The notes: generated from the letters alone by a model not told the origin. Positions 28,046 through 37,031 are shown, counted from the first letter of the stretch. The stretch is 64,000 bases of DNA from DATFVJ01 sp963820395 (GCA_963820395.1 CAWGAE010000022.1:90671-154670); one strand, 5' to 3'. Numbers and translations are program-made.

Positions 28046-29230
28046 CAGCAGCGCACCGCCGAGCAGATCTTCAAGGTCCTCGGCGAACTCAAGGGCGGCG
28101 CAATGAAGTTCGGCCAGGCCTTGTCGATCTTCGAGGCGGCGTTGCCACCGGAAATCGCGGGCCCGTACCGGGCAACCCTCACCAGGCTCCAGGAAGCCGC
28201 TCCACCGCTTCCTGCGCGGGCGGTGCACCAGGTTCTCGTGAGTGAGTTCGGTCCCGACTGGCGCGAGAACTTCACCTGCTTCGACGACAAGCCCGCCGCA
28301 GCGGCATCCATCGGCCAGGTGCATCGCGCCGAGTGGAAAGACGGCCGAGAGGTCGCTGTCAAGATCCAATATCCCGGTGCCGGTAGGGCCCTGATCAGCG
28401 ATTTCACCCAGCTAAGCCGGGCGGCACGATTGTTCGGCGTGCTCATGCCCGGGCTCGATGTCAAGCCGCTCATTGCCGAGCTCAGGGACCGCGTCGCCGA
28501 GGAGCTCGACTACAACCTCGAAGGTCAGTCACAGCAGGCGTTCGCGATCGCTTACGACGGCGATCCTGATATCTGCGTGCCGCGGGTCGTGACTAACTCC
28601 GATCACGTACTGATTACTGAATGGCTGGACGGCACGCCGCTTTCGCAGGTCATCAGGGATGGCAGCCAGGACGATCGAAACCGTGCCGGGATTCTGCTCA
28701 CGCGGTTCCTGTTCTCCGGCCCGGCCCGCGCTGGCCTGCTACACGCCGATCCGCATCCAGGTAACTTCCGGCTAATGGCCGACGGCCGCCTCGGAGTGCT
28801 CGACTTCGGTGCGGTTGACCGATTGCCTGACGGCTTTCCCGCATTCATCGGCAGGCTACTGCGGATCATGCACGACGAGGGTGACATCGAGTCGGTCGAA
28901 CAGGAACTGCGCGAGCAGAGGTTCCTCCGCGACGGCGTAGACATAGACCTGGACGCGCTGCGAGCCTTCCTCGCACCACTCGCCGAGCCGTCCAAGGTCG
29001 ATTCTTTCAAGTTCACCCGCGAATGGCTACGTACCGAGGCCGGGCGCGTCACCGATCTGCGGCCCTCCAACATCACCAGAAGGTTCAATCTCCCTCCCTC
29101 GTACGTGCTCATTCACCGGGTCTCCACGGCAGGCATCGGCGTGCTCTGCCAACTCGAATGCGAGGGCGAATTCCGCGCCGAGGTCATCAGGTGGATTCCC
29201 GGCTACGCCGACGGAACGGTGCCGTCGTAG
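27899..29230 (+). CDS. ABC1/UbiB-family atypical kinase
   Basis: 443 residues. Family motifs occur in order: KGGAMKFGQALS (KxGQ), LTRLQEAAPPLPA, AAAASIGQVHRA (the Ala-rich replacement of the Gly loop), VAVKIQYP (Lys), LITEWLDGTPL, HADPHPGNFRLM and LDFGAVDRLP (Asp-Phe-Gly). The mycobacterial equivalent (Rv3197) lies beside whiB7, as here, and has been described as an ABC-type or UbiB-like protein linked to macrolide resistance. Its true substrate is unknown; family members are ATPases connected with quinone metabolism. Most of its upstream sequence is the duplicated junction, so the promoter may be that of the ThiF-like gene. Confidence 0.93.
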   Translation: MRDVSDLPRRAVTRTAKLATLPIGFAGRTALGFGKRVGGRPAEIVATEIQQRTAEQIFKVLGELKGGAMKFGQALSIFEAALPPEIAGPYRATLTRLQEAAPPLPARAVHQVLVSEFGPDWRENFTCFDDKPAAAASIGQVHRAEWKDGREVAVKIQYPGAGRALISDFTQLSRAARLFGVLMPGLDVKPLIAELRDRVAEELDYNLEGQSQQAFAIAYDGDPDICVPRVVTNSDHVLITEWLDGTPLSQVIRDGSQDDRNRAGILLTRFLFSGPARAGLLHADPHPGNFRLMADGRLGVLDFGAVDRLPDGFPAFIGRLLRIMHDEGDIESVEQELREQRFLRDGVDIDLDALRAFLAPLAEPSKVDSFKFTREWLRTEAGRVTDLRPSNITRRFNLPPSYVLIHRVSTAGIGVLCQLECEGEFRAEVIRWIPGYADGTVPS

Positions 29231-29333
29231 GGGCCGACCGCGCCAAGAGCAGGACATATGACATGCTCGCCAGTCGCGGGTGGCTCGCGGCGTGCCGTCC
29301 GCGACGGCACGCCGGTGAAGCCGCACCTTCAGG

Positions 29334-29705
29334 CTAGGCAGCAACCTCGGTCTTGCGCGGCCGACCACGTGGCCGCTTGCGCGGGACAATCTCGCCGCGC
29401 AAGAAGAGCTCGCCGCCCCAGACGCCCCAAGGCTCCCGCCGCTCCATGGCCCCCGCCAGGCAAGCGAGCCGCCCTGGGCAGTCGCGGCAGAGCGCCTTCG
29501 CAGACTCCACGTCCTCGGGCGACTCGGCAAAGAACAGGTCCGGCTCATCGCTGCACGGCAGCTCAAGCCCGCTCAACGCGCCGACCGCAACCGCGATGCC
29601 CGCAGTCGGTCTCCCGTCTTCGCCCCGCAAAGAATCTCTCGCGGCGCCCACCTCGTTTCCCGCCGCCGCTTCCATGGAGACGGCGATGCTGTCGGGCCGC
29701 TGCAT
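29334..29705 (-). CDS. whiB7: WhiB7/WblC redox-sensing resistance regulator
   Basis: 123 residues from ATG 29705, with GGAGGAGAGGG upstream. Cluster ligands are C51, C73, C76 and C82 (C-x21-C-x2-C-x5-C). The turn EPWGVWGGEL and the C-terminal AT-hook RPRGRPRK (residues 111-118) define WhiB7 rather than other Wbl proteins. WhiB7/WblC activates intrinsic antibiotic resistance genes with the housekeeping sigma factor, and in mycobacteria and Streptomyces it is controlled by an upstream leader. Here a hairpin and a leader ORF lie upstream on the same strand, as listed separately. The ABC1 kinase gene next door is convergent. Confidence 0.96.
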   Translation of the reverse strand: MQRPDSIAVSMEAAAGNEVGAARDSLRGEDGRPTAGIAVAVGALSGLELPCSDEPDLFFAESPEDVESAKALCRDCPGRLACLAGAMERREPWGVWGGELFLRGEIVPRKRPRGRPRKTEVAA

Positions 29706-29783
29706 CGATGTCAACCCTCTCCTCCGCTCGTTCTGCTCTCGTCGTCGTACTGCTGTGCTCGTGAATGGGGCGCGGCATGACAA

Positions 29784-29814
29784 AGGCCGCGGACCCGATT
29801 CGGGTCCGCGGCCT
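29784..29814 (-). terminator. Attenuator-like hairpin in the whiB7 leader
   Basis: On the minus strand the RNA would read AGGCCGCGGACCCGA, a one-base or slightly larger loop, then TCGGGTCCGCGGCCT, followed by TTTGT. The arms are perfectly complementary over 15 bp and the T tract follows directly, giving an intrinsic terminator shape 80 nt upstream of the whiB7 start. It lies just after the stop of the leader ORF, the placement expected for attenuation coupled to leader translation. It could also act as a bidirectional terminator for transcripts coming from the ABC1 side. Confidence 0.75.
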
Positions 29815-29832
29815 GGAGGAGCTTGAGGCCGG

Positions 29833-30222
29833 TCAGCCTAAACCGGCGACCTCCATCGATGCGGACCCGGAGCTGTCACCACGGTGGGCGATGACACGGG
29901 TCATGTAGGTGTTCTGCTTGCGGACGGTCACGCTTACGATGACGGCCGACCCAAGTTGCGGCTGAAGGAGGGACGGCACCGCGTTAGCCCGCTTGCGCAC
30001 GCTGAACGCTGGCACGCCGACGACCACGACGGCGCTGGCCGCTCCCACGTTGGCCGCCACGGCGCGAGGTACCGGCGCACCGGTGCGGGCCGTGATCAGG
30101 CCACCCGTCGTGATTGTGCTGGCCGTGTCTTCGGGCCACACTGCGCCGAGGACCTGCGAGAAGGCGCCGGGTGTGCGCAGGCCAACCACGGCACGCGAGG
30201 CAGCGATGGTTTCTGTCAGCAT
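29833..30222 (-). CDS. whiB7 leader ORF (candidate)
   Basis: 129 residues from ATG 30222, which sits 8 nt behind GGAGGGGAGGTG, one of the best ribosome-binding sites in the window. The frame ends at 29833, 19 nt before the attenuator hairpin. Internal ATGs at 29904 and 29856 could give a short uORF of 23 or 7 residues ending MEVAGLG. The product has no signal peptide or family motif that I recognise; the C-terminal part includes VIVSVTVRKQNTYMTRVIAH. whiB7 leaders are known to use uORF translation to sense ribosome inhibitors. Whether this longer frame, one of the inner starts, or both are used is open. Codon usage is consistent with coding but not decisive. Confidence 0.55.
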   Translation of the reverse strand: MLTETIAASRAVVGLRTPGAFSQVLGAVWPEDTASTITTGGLITARTGAPVPRAVAANVGAASAVVVVGVPAFSVRKRANAVPSLLQPQLGSAVIVSVTVRKQNTYMTRVIAHRGDSSGSASMEVAGLG

Positions 30223-30609
30223 CCTGGGCACCTCCCCTCCGCAAAGATCTGCTGTCAGGCCAAAAGGGCGTGACAACAAGCCTATGAACGGTCCGCGGGA
30301 TGAGCAACCCATTTCTTTACGTGCGGTTTCGCCGCTAAGCGGGCAGCGGCGCGGGGGCTCGGCACGAAGGTGGATTCGGAAGAGGCAGGCGGGCATGCAT
30401 GGTGGAGCAGAGACAAAGCGGTAGACGCTGGAAGCGATCAAACAAACAGCGAGAAATGAGAGGGGCCAGCAAGACAGCAGAGAACTATGTGACGGTCCGG
30501 TAACCTCAATGCCACTGCGGCGATGCCTCACCTGGCGCGCCCTGATCCTCCGCTGCCTCGCCGACTGCGCCGTGCCCTGCAACCGAATGGCTCGAAGGCG
30601 TGGCTGCGC
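30223..30609. other. Gene-poor interval upstream of the leader ORF
   Basis: About 390 bp. It should contain the promoter of the leader ORF/whiB7 transcript. I see no supported gene, and the reading frames here look like chance. Confidence 0.5.
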
Positions 30610-31023
30610 GCCAAAGGACGTCGAGCTGAGCAGCACCCCGCACCGCATCGTCATCAACCTCGCGACGAAGCACGTGACCTAGTACAAGGACGACAGGAAG
30701 GTCTTTCAACGCCGGCAGGCGTGGGCACTACGACCGATCCGACGCCGACGGGGCACTATTTCGTGGCGTTCCTTGAGACGGCACCGGAGGCTGACTCGGG
30801 CCATGGTGCCTTCATCATGGTCACTTCTGCCCACGCGGACACGATCAGCGAGTAGGGTGACTCGGGCGACGCCGTGATCTGCATCCATGGGCCGCTCGGC
30901 AGCGACGAGGGAATCGGCACGGCCGACGCCCGGATCTCCCACGGCTGCATCCGGCTACACGAGCGGGATCTGCTCAGGATGCGCGATGTCCCACCAGGCA
31001 ATCCTATCGACATCGTCAGCTAG
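30610..31023 (+). pseudogene. L,D-transpeptidase (YkuD) pseudogene
   Basis: The plus strand still encodes recognisable pieces of a YkuD domain: VELSSTPHRIVINLATKHVT, then TTTDPTPTGHYFVAFLETAP, HGPLGSDEGIGTADARISHG and CIRLHERDLLRMRDVPPGNP. The catalytic motif HG-x-SHGCIR is intact. In-frame TAG stops lie at 30680-30682 and 30853-30855, and a frame change is needed between about 30690 and 30720, so it cannot make a full enzyme. These proteins form 3-3 cross-links in peptidoglycan. No signal peptide is recognisable upstream, so the 5' part is lost or diverged. Confidence 0.82.
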
Positions 31024-31059
31024 CCCGCCAACGCGGGGCGAGGCCGGTCCGGTAACCCG

Positions 31060-31180
31060 GACCAAGCCCCTACTGCGTGACGGAGACAAGTAGCTGGCCG
31101 TCCTGGGTGAAGACCTGACCGCAGACCAGGCCCCGGGGCGGCGCTGGTGAAGCGAGTCTGCCGGGCGTGGAGCCACGAGG
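31060..31180 (-). pseudogene. tesB 3'-end fragment, copy A (degenerate)
   Basis: Minus-strand remnant matching the last 40 codons of the tesB gene at 37848-38010. Recognisable parts are GQVFTQDGQLLVSVTQ followed by a stop, and a degraded STPGRLASPAPPRGL segment corresponding to ETPFTGGARGLA. It lies directly behind the L,D-transpeptidase pseudogene. Confidence 0.75.
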
Positions 31181-31298
31181 CCGCAAGGCCGGCGACACAT
31201 CTCATGGCCGGACGGCCATAGTCGCTTCGCCCCTGACCTGCCCGGACGCCGTCTCTATCGGCATGCGCCCACGATCGGGCGGCCGGTGATCACAGCAC

Positions 31299-31342
31299 CT
31301 GACCGCTTGCGCCCCTGCCGCTACAGGCGCGCAAGCGGTCAG
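31299..31342 (-). terminator. Intrinsic-type hairpin after the lipoprotein gene
   Basis: Arms CTGACCGCTTGCGC and GCGCAAGCGGTCAG are perfect 14-bp complements around a 16-nt loop. It is 22 bp downstream of the lipoprotein stop (31364). No clear T run follows, so termination strength is uncertain. Confidence 0.6.
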
Positions 31343-31363
31343 AGAGGGATTTGCCGTCGCAGG

Positions 31364-31873
31364 TCAGCCGGACGGGCTCGAGGCGGGTGCGGCCGTGCCG
31401 GACACCGTCACCACATGCCACACGCCATGGGACATCTTGTTTCCCCTGTCCTGTCCAGCGGCGGTATCAGCGATGTAGGTGTACAAGGGGTGGCCATTAT
31501 AGGTGGCCTGCACCGAGCCGTCCGAGCGGGTGATCGTGCCGAACTTGCCGGTGACACCCGCGCCGGCGGTCACGGGTCCTGTCACCGGCGGCCAGGCTTT
31601 GGCGCACGCTCCAGTGCAGTCCGACTTGGTCGAGGTGTCCGAGGCGAACCAGTAGAGCGTGCGGCCCTCGGCATTGGTCAGTACTATCGCGTGGCCGATC
31701 TTCTCGGTCTTCACCACCGCGCCAGCCGAGGCCGTGCTCGAGGAGGTGTGGGATGGGGTGGCAGCGGCCGTCGGGCTGCCCGAGGCCGCTGGGCTGGTCG
31801 ATGAGCTTCCGCAGGCCGCAGCGAGGAACGCAACGGCTGCCAAGCCAATCGGCGCCGACCTTCGGTGACGCAT
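31364..31873 (-). CDS. Secreted-repeat lipoprotein (COG4315/Lipoprotein_15 type)
   Basis: 169 residues from ATG 31873 with GGAGAG upstream. The signal peptide ends at lipobox LAAACGSS, followed by a Ser/Thr/Ala-rich linker. Two copies of the family's repeat follow: VLTNAEGRTLYWFASDTST with CTGACAKAWPPVTG, and IGTITRSDGSVQATYNGHPL-type sequence (here GTITRSDGSVQATYNGHPLY). Two Cys in the first repeat probably form a disulphide. Such proteins are surface-anchored in actinomycetes; their role is unknown, though some are linked with redox or metal stress. It lies alone between two tesB fragments. Confidence 0.87.
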   Translation of the reverse strand: MRHRRSAPIGLAAVAFLAAACGSSSTSPAASGSPTAAATPSHTSSSTASAGAVVKTEKIGHAIVLTNAEGRTLYWFASDTSTKSDCTGACAKAWPPVTGPVTAGAGVTGKFGTITRSDGSVQATYNGHPLYTYIADTAAGQDRGNKMSHGVWHVVTVSGTAAPASSPSG

Positions 31874-32094
31874 CGCGTCTCTCCGTTTCGTATGAGGGAT
31901 ATCGCTTACGGGTATCACGATCACGTTGTGCGGGGCGGCTTAGTTTGCACGTCGTTACAGGACTGAATCAGCACAGCAGCCAATCAGAAACATGATCAGA
32001 CCGCCGCGGGACGTCCGGTGGCGCGTGAGCGCGCCTGCGCGAGTTGTGCCCGCTGCCGGAGCGGTCAGACCCGTCTCGTGGCCTTGACCGCAGG

Positions 32095-32252
32095 TCAAGC
32101 GTCGGCGACCCCGACCAGCCCTTCCTGCACGACGGAGACAACGAGCTGGCCGTCCTGGGTGAGGACCTGCGCGCGGGCCAGCCCCCCGGGCGCCGCCGGT
32201 GAAGGGAGTCTCCTGGGCATAGAGCAGCCACCGATCGGCCCGGAAATCATCT
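32095..32252 (-). pseudogene. tesB 3'-end fragment, copy B
   Basis: A minus-strand remnant of the last 50 codons of acyl-CoA thioesterase II. RADRWLLYAQETPFTGGARG is in one frame, and QVLTQDGQLVVSVVQEGLVG plus VADA and a stop are in another, separated by an indel. It is very similar to the functional gene at 37848-38010, and similarity extends about 10 bp beyond the stop (TGACCTGCG). Confidence 0.85.
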
Positions 32253-32484
32253 GCCGCTAACACGCGTAGCGCAGAGGTCCGAGTTCGCCCCGCTCGCCGA
32301 GCCGCGGCGCGCCAGGCCACGCGGTGCTCGGTAGCCGTCGGCGGCCTGGGCACCCAGCAGATGCTGGCAGGTGACGCGCGGCCCGGGACCTGGCCGAGTT
32401 CCGCGCCGGGAATCAGGCTTAGGGCGTGTTTCCTGGATCTTGAGCCTGGCAAGGTGTAGAGGTCACAGTGTGTGATTACTAGTA

Positions 32485-32499
32485 TACCCATGGGGGGTA
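32485..32499. promoter_or_regulatory. CsoR-like dyad (weak)
   Basis: TACCCATGGGGGGTA, an imperfect dyad of the TACCCC/GGGGTA type I associate with copper-responsive CsoR operators in actinomycetes. It lies in an AT-richer patch with no recognised gene directly downstream. No csoR or copper gene is in the window. A GC-palindrome (32516-32540) follows. Confidence 0.25.
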
Positions 32500-32622
32500 A
32501 TGATCTAGGGGTGGGCGGCGGGGGGCCCGGGCCCCCGCCGTTCCGGGGCCCGCGCCGTCAGGCGTGAAGGTGTGAACCTCGACGGCAACGGGCGTCAAGG
32601 CAGGACCGCGGGCGTCAGATCA

Positions 32623-33663
32623 TCAGATCGCCGCTGCGAACACGATGTGGCCTTCGCTGTGGGACACAGCGGGGCCGTCGGCGATGTGCCGGACGGTGCA
32701 GGAATCGCGGCAGCGCACCGCGATTGTTTTCGCACCGCCTTCGGTAGCGACAAGAAGATCCCCCGCGTGTACGCCAGCTCGCGCGAGCTCGGATCCGGGC
32801 AACTCGAGGATGCTGTTTGTCCCCGGGTACGCATTTCCCGCCGAGAACCGGTCAGCTAGATACGCGGCTCCGGCACGGCTGAATCCGGGCGGGACGAAGC
32901 CGGCGCTTTCGACGCCGATGTCGCCGCCGCTGGCCAAGGCAGAGTCTGCGAGTGTCAGCGCGCTCCCATCAGGCTGAAAGGCAAACAGGCGGCCGGTGTT
33001 CTCGTCTGGCGCGATCAGATCACCGCCGAAGCGGCCGAAGGTCCGCGGGGCCACGACGATGCCGCCCTCGACGGCCGGCCCTCGAGGTGCGATCACGCTC
33101 ACCCCTGCCTTGCAGTCAACCGCGAACAGGGTCGTGCCGCCGTGGCTTCGCGCCGTGACGAGGAGCCGGTGCTGGAAGCGGCCGACGCCGTCAAATGCGA
33201 TCCCGTTGGGCGTGACATCGCGTGGCAGGCCGATGAACCGCCTGGCCTGGCCCTGCGCGTCGATCAAGATGACCCCAGGGTTTGCGCCCGGCTCGATGGC
33301 GAAGATCGTTTCCCGGGGGAACGAGCACTGGCCCGCGGCGACCGGATCGTTCCCGGTGACAGCTATGTAAGGCTCGGGTCCGGTGGCGGTGGAGTAGCCG
33401 CCGGTTCCCCTGGCGAAAGGGGTCAGCACGCCACCTCGCGCAAGGCGGAACATATGCCCTGCTGCTGCCACCGTGAAGGAGCCGTCGGCGCGCGGACCCG
33501 CGAGATCGACGACTCCGGGTACGTGCAGGAACGTTCTCCACCGTGCCAGAAGAGCCTGACCCCCGGCGACGGGGTGAGTGCCCGCGGTGCAGCCAGTTAG
33601 GGCGGCCCAGCCCAGCGCGAGCCCCACCACCAGGCCGTGCATCCGCCGCAGCTTCACGATCAC
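32623..33663 (-). CDS. Putative lipoprotein with beta-propeller-like repeats
   Basis: 346 residues from GTG 33663; GTG 33657 or ATG 33642 are possible. The N-terminus is basic then hydrophobic and ends in lipobox ALTGCTAG. The mature part has repeated short strands (GGYSTATGPEPYIAVTGNDP, FGGDLIAPDENTGRLFAFQP, GIAFDGVGRFQHRLLVTA) that fit a sugar-lactone or NHL-type propeller; four Cys residues (QCSFP, DCKAG, RCRDSC) could form disulphides. I cannot name the family. It is transcribed towards the tesB fragment region, and no operon partner is evident. Confidence 0.72.
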   Translation of the reverse strand: MIVKLRRMHGLVVGLALGWAALTGCTAGTHPVAGGQALLARWRTFLHVPGVVDLAGPRADGSFTVAAAGHMFRLARGGVLTPFARGTGGYSTATGPEPYIAVTGNDPVAAGQCSFPRETIFAIEPGANPGVILIDAQGQARRFIGLPRDVTPNGIAFDGVGRFQHRLLVTARSHGGTTLFAVDCKAGVSVIAPRGPAVEGGIVVAPRTFGRFGGDLIAPDENTGRLFAFQPDGSALTLADSALASGGDIGVESAGFVPPGFSRAGAAYLADRFSAGNAYPGTNSILELPGSELARAGVHAGDLLVATEGGAKTIAVRCRDSCTVRHIADGPAVSHSEGHIVFAAAI

Positions 33664-34013
33664 GTCAGTTTATAGAAGGGCACACCACGCGCGTGATACC
33701 GCTGAAGGCGTTCGTCTCCAGCAAGGGGACTCGCGTGCCCGCAACCCCGGCCGTCGCCGGGCACCCGGCCCACGGCCGACCGGGCAGCGCCCCCGTGCAC
33801 CATCACCACAGGCCGCGCTGCCGCTGGCCTGGCCGCTCCGCATGGCATTGCCTGGCAGCCGTTCCTTACCAAGCGCACGAAACCACCGCCTTGGCACCGC
33901 CGAACTCGGCAAGACCCAAGACCGTATCCGCGAAGCCCGCTGCGATCCTGCCTGCGGGTCATCTCGCTCATCAGGTCGGGTGGGAGAAGGCGCCCCCCAG
34001 CTTCGGCGCGGCA
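33664..34013. other. Interval before the sacsin-like gene
   Basis: About 350 bp. The frames here lack ribosome-binding sites and family similarity. It should hold the lipoprotein promoter. No repeats or terminator were recognised. Confidence 0.5.
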
Positions 34014-37000
34014 CTATCGTTCGGGCGGTGGATCGCGGTCCAGGTCGGCCTCCGCGAGCAAGCGGGCGGCCGCGCCGGGGTCATCTAGCAGGGCGGCGAG
34101 CAGATGCCGTGCTGACCACCTGCCCGTCGCCCAAGCCAGCCCACAGGCGAGGCCGCCGGGCCCGGCGGCGTGCACGGCGCCAAGGGTGTAGCGCCACGGC
34201 ACGGGGACGCCGTCCACGACGAGCCGGTCATGTGCGTAGTAGGTCGCGGGAACGTCGGGCAGCACCGCGCGCATGACCGCGGGGACCGGGCGGCGTTCGG
34301 GTGACGACTCGACCAGGCCGGCGACTTCCTCGGAAACCAGCGGCAGGTCCAGCAGCTCCGCGAGCCGCGGAGCCAGGTCGTACGGCGCCAGCACCAGCGG
34401 CTGGGCGGCCACGAGCGGCCACAGGTCCGCAGCGTCGAGTACCAGCGCGTCCTCGGCGTCTGCAACGACGACCTCATCCCCGCACACCACGCGCACCCGG
34501 TCCGGCGGTGCGGCCTCGGCGACGGCCGCGAGCGCCGCCCACAGTGCCCGCAACTGTGCCCGCGTCACCAGCCGCGCAGGGTCGGCCAGCCGGTCCAGCA
34601 ACTCGTCCGCGCCGCCCGGCTCGGCGAGCAGCTCGGCGAGCGAGGTGCGTACGCCAAGCGCGCGGGCCACAGCCGGGTCCGCTGGCAGGGCGGCCTCGTC
34701 GTACAGGCCCGCGAGCAGCGGGTCAGCGTCGGCGACGCGGAGGTCGGTGGGCCGACGGCCGCCGAGGACCGGGTGGCGGCGGAGCCACCAGGCGGTGTAG
34801 GAGGGCACGTCGGCGTGGCGGCCGTCTGCGAGCAGCACCCGGGTCGGCTCGACCAGCGCCGCCCGCAACGACGGCGCGGCAAGCAGCTCCAGTGCCTGCG
34901 GCCAGCGTGCCGGGTCGACGAGCTCAAGGTCGCGGACGGCCACCACTTCCGCCGCAACCGGCGGCACGCCACCGCCGGGCACCCGCGCACATGTGTCGGC
35001 CGCCCACTCCTCCGCGCCGTCCAGGTCGAGATCGGGGGCATCGAGGGCAACGTCCTCCGCCACCAGCAGGCCGAATGACGACAGCACGCCGGCTGCCTCG
35101 AGCGTCGCGGCGTCGTAGCGCTTGAGTATCGCCGGGCCGACGGTGCCGAACGGCGTGTCCGCCGCGACCACCTCGGCCAGCGGCCCGCCGGGGAGCAGCA
35201 GCTCGCCCGCCGCATACCACTCGCCGTCAGCGCCCGGCAGCGCCAGATCCGCGAGCCAGGGCTGCTCCCCCGGCCGCAGGTGCGCGGCCGCGACGAGGCT
35301 GAGCACCACGTCGGCGACCGGACCGGGATCCTCCTCGTCGTAAGATGCCGCGACCGTTGCGCGCACGGCCGGATCTGCGAGAACGCCCCGCGGTGTCGCC
35401 TCGACCGCGCCCAGCCGGGCAAGCAACGGGTGCACCGCGCCAGGATGCGCGACGCGCAGGCCGAGTAGCCCCAGCCGTCCGGGATGCTCAAGGCCCGGCC
35501 CGGGCAGCACCAGCCCGCGCGGGCCCCGCACCAGCCGCCCATCGGCGAGCGGCACCGGCAGCGCACCAAGCTCGCCCGGCTGTGCGGCGGCCAGCGCGTC
35601 GTACAGCCGCCGCCACCACGCCGGGTCGCGGTCGAGCGAGGCGAGCGTGTCGGCAAGCTCGGCCAGCCGGAGCCGCCGGACGCCGAGTACCGCATAGGCG
35701 GGATGCCGAGCCGGCCCCGCGACCAGGCCGTGCAGCACCGGCGCGAGGCAGTCGGCCAGGCCGGGCAGGGTTGCGTCCAGGATGACCGCGTCGCGCGGCC
35801 GGACCCGGGGGCCAGGCCGCTCGGCGGCGGGAAGGAACGCGGTTTCCTGCAGCCGCGCCAGGATCGCATGACGCAACCGCGCGTCCAGCTCGCCCCGCGC
35901 GACCGGACCCGGGACCAGTTCGAGCAGGCCAGCTCCTGGTGCGAGGCTGGGCAGCAGCCGAGCGTAGACCTCGGCCGCCTGATCGAGAAGGAAGTCGGTG
36001 AGCGGGCCCGGCGCGACATGGCGGCGGTCGGGACTGAGCGGGAACGAGGCGAGCAGCAGCGCCGGGAGGCCAAGCGGTTCGTCCGTCGGCGTGGGCGCGT
36101 GCACGACGGCGCTGACCCCATCAGGCAGGCGGCCGACCGGCGCGTCGCCGTTCTCGCCGCCCAGCGTGACCGGCACCGCCCAGCGCACCGACCACGACGG
36201 TCGCGCACGCTCCTCGGCCGGGCGGCCGGCGAGCAGCCCGGGATCGGCCCGGCCGCCCGCCGTCGCCGTGCGCCAACTGCCGGTTGCGCCGTCGACGGTA
36301 ATCGTGACGCCGTCGCCGTCGTGCGCCGCGGTGAACGCACGCGTCGTGCCGTCGACCTCGATCTCGATGGTGGCGAGGGCGGGCAGCGCGAGCAGGAGCG
36401 CGGGCCCTGTCCCGGCGAGCAGCCGCTTGACGAGCCGACAGGCGGCCTCGTCCCGCAGGGGCAGCGTCACTGCTGTCGTGAAGCCCTCGGGGGGCGCGCC
36501 GTCCGCGGCAAACGGCAGCCGCAGCACGGGAAGGTGACCCGACCGCACCGCGAGTTCGGCGGCCACCGCGGGAATTCGCCGGACGAGGTCACGGGCGGCG
36601 CTGTGCGACCAGCTCACCGCGCCGGTGAGCGAGGAGATGCGCGGATCGTCGCTGACCGCGACGACGGCGGCGAAACCCACACCGAACCTGCCGACCGCTG
36701 TCTCGTGCGCATCGGGCCCCCGCTTGCTGGAGGCGCGCAGCGTGGACAGCGCCGCGACGCCCGCCGCGTCCAGCGGCGCTCCTATGTTCGCTGCCACGAG
36801 CGTTCCGGCGCGCAATGTCAGCCGCAGTCGGCCTGCCACTCCCCCGCGCGACGCCGCGTCGGCCGCGTTTTGCGCCAGCTCCACCACGACGCGGTCACGG
36901 TAACCACCGAGCGCGTAGTCTTCCTCCGCGTTGGCGTCCTCACGGAACCGCGCGGGCGACGCCGCCCACGCATCGAGTACCCGACTGCGCAGCTCCGCGG

Positions 37001-37031
37001 TGCCGAACGGGTCGGACTGGCTGTCCTGCAC
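34014..37031 (-). CDS. Sacsin/Hsp90-type GHKL ATPase-domain protein
   Basis: 1005 residues from GTG 37031 (AAGGGGAGG upstream; GTG 37055 is an alternative). The N-terminal 230 residues carry the GHKL fold: VVVELAQNAADAA (metal-binding Asn, N55) and ETAVGRFGVGFAAV (G box). A long Leu/Ala/Asp-rich helical region follows. This is the sacsin N-terminal ATPase-like family found in many actinobacteria; a chaperone-like role is inferred from the ATPase domain, but no client is known. The protein is acidic and cytoplasmic, with no signal peptide. An internal 144-bp piece has been copied downstream of the start, at 37312-37438. Confidence 0.83.
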   Translation of the reverse strand: MQDSQSDPFGTAELRSRVLDAWAASPARFREDANAEEDYALGGYRDRVVVELAQNAADAASRGGVAGRLRLTLRAGTLVAANIGAPLDAAGVAALSTLRASSKRGPDAHETAVGRFGVGFAAVVAVSDDPRISSLTGAVSWSHSAARDLVRRIPAVAAELAVRSGHLPVLRLPFAADGAPPEGFTTAVTLPLRDEAACRLVKRLLAGTGPALLLALPALATIEIEVDGTTRAFTAAHDGDGVTITVDGATGSWRTATAGGRADPGLLAGRPAEERARPSWSVRWAVPVTLGGENGDAPVGRLPDGVSAVVHAPTPTDEPLGLPALLLASFPLSPDRRHVAPGPLTDFLLDQAAEVYARLLPSLAPGAGLLELVPGPVARGELDARLRHAILARLQETAFLPAAERPGPRVRPRDAVILDATLPGLADCLAPVLHGLVAGPARHPAYAVLGVRRLRLAELADTLASLDRDPAWWRRLYDALAAAQPGELGALPVPLADGRLVRGPRGLVLPGPGLEHPGRLGLLGLRVAHPGAVHPLLARLGAVEATPRGVLADPAVRATVAASYDEEDPGPVADVVLSLVAAAHLRPGEQPWLADLALPGADGEWYAAGELLLPGGPLAEVVAADTPFGTVGPAILKRYDAATLEAAGVLSSFGLLVAEDVALDAPDLDLDGAEEWAADTCARVPGGGVPPVAAEVVAVRDLELVDPARWPQALELLAAPSLRAALVEPTRVLLADGRHADVPSYTAWWLRRHPVLGGRRPTDLRVADADPLLAGLYDEAALPADPAVARALGVRTSLAELLAEPGGADELLDRLADPARLVTRAQLRALWAALAAVAEAAPPDRVRVVCGDEVVVADAEDALVLDAADLWPLVAAQPLVLAPYDLAPRLAELLDLPLVSEEVAGLVESSPERRPVPAVMRAVLPDVPATYYAHDRLVVDGVPVPWRYTLGAVHAAGPGGLACGLAWATGRWSARHLLAALLDDPGAAARLLAEADLDRDPPPER

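Noticed and set aside
29833..30657. 274-residue version of the whiB7 leader frame
   Set aside because: The upstream 145 codons lack a ribosome-binding site and look random; the start at 30222 has a strong site.
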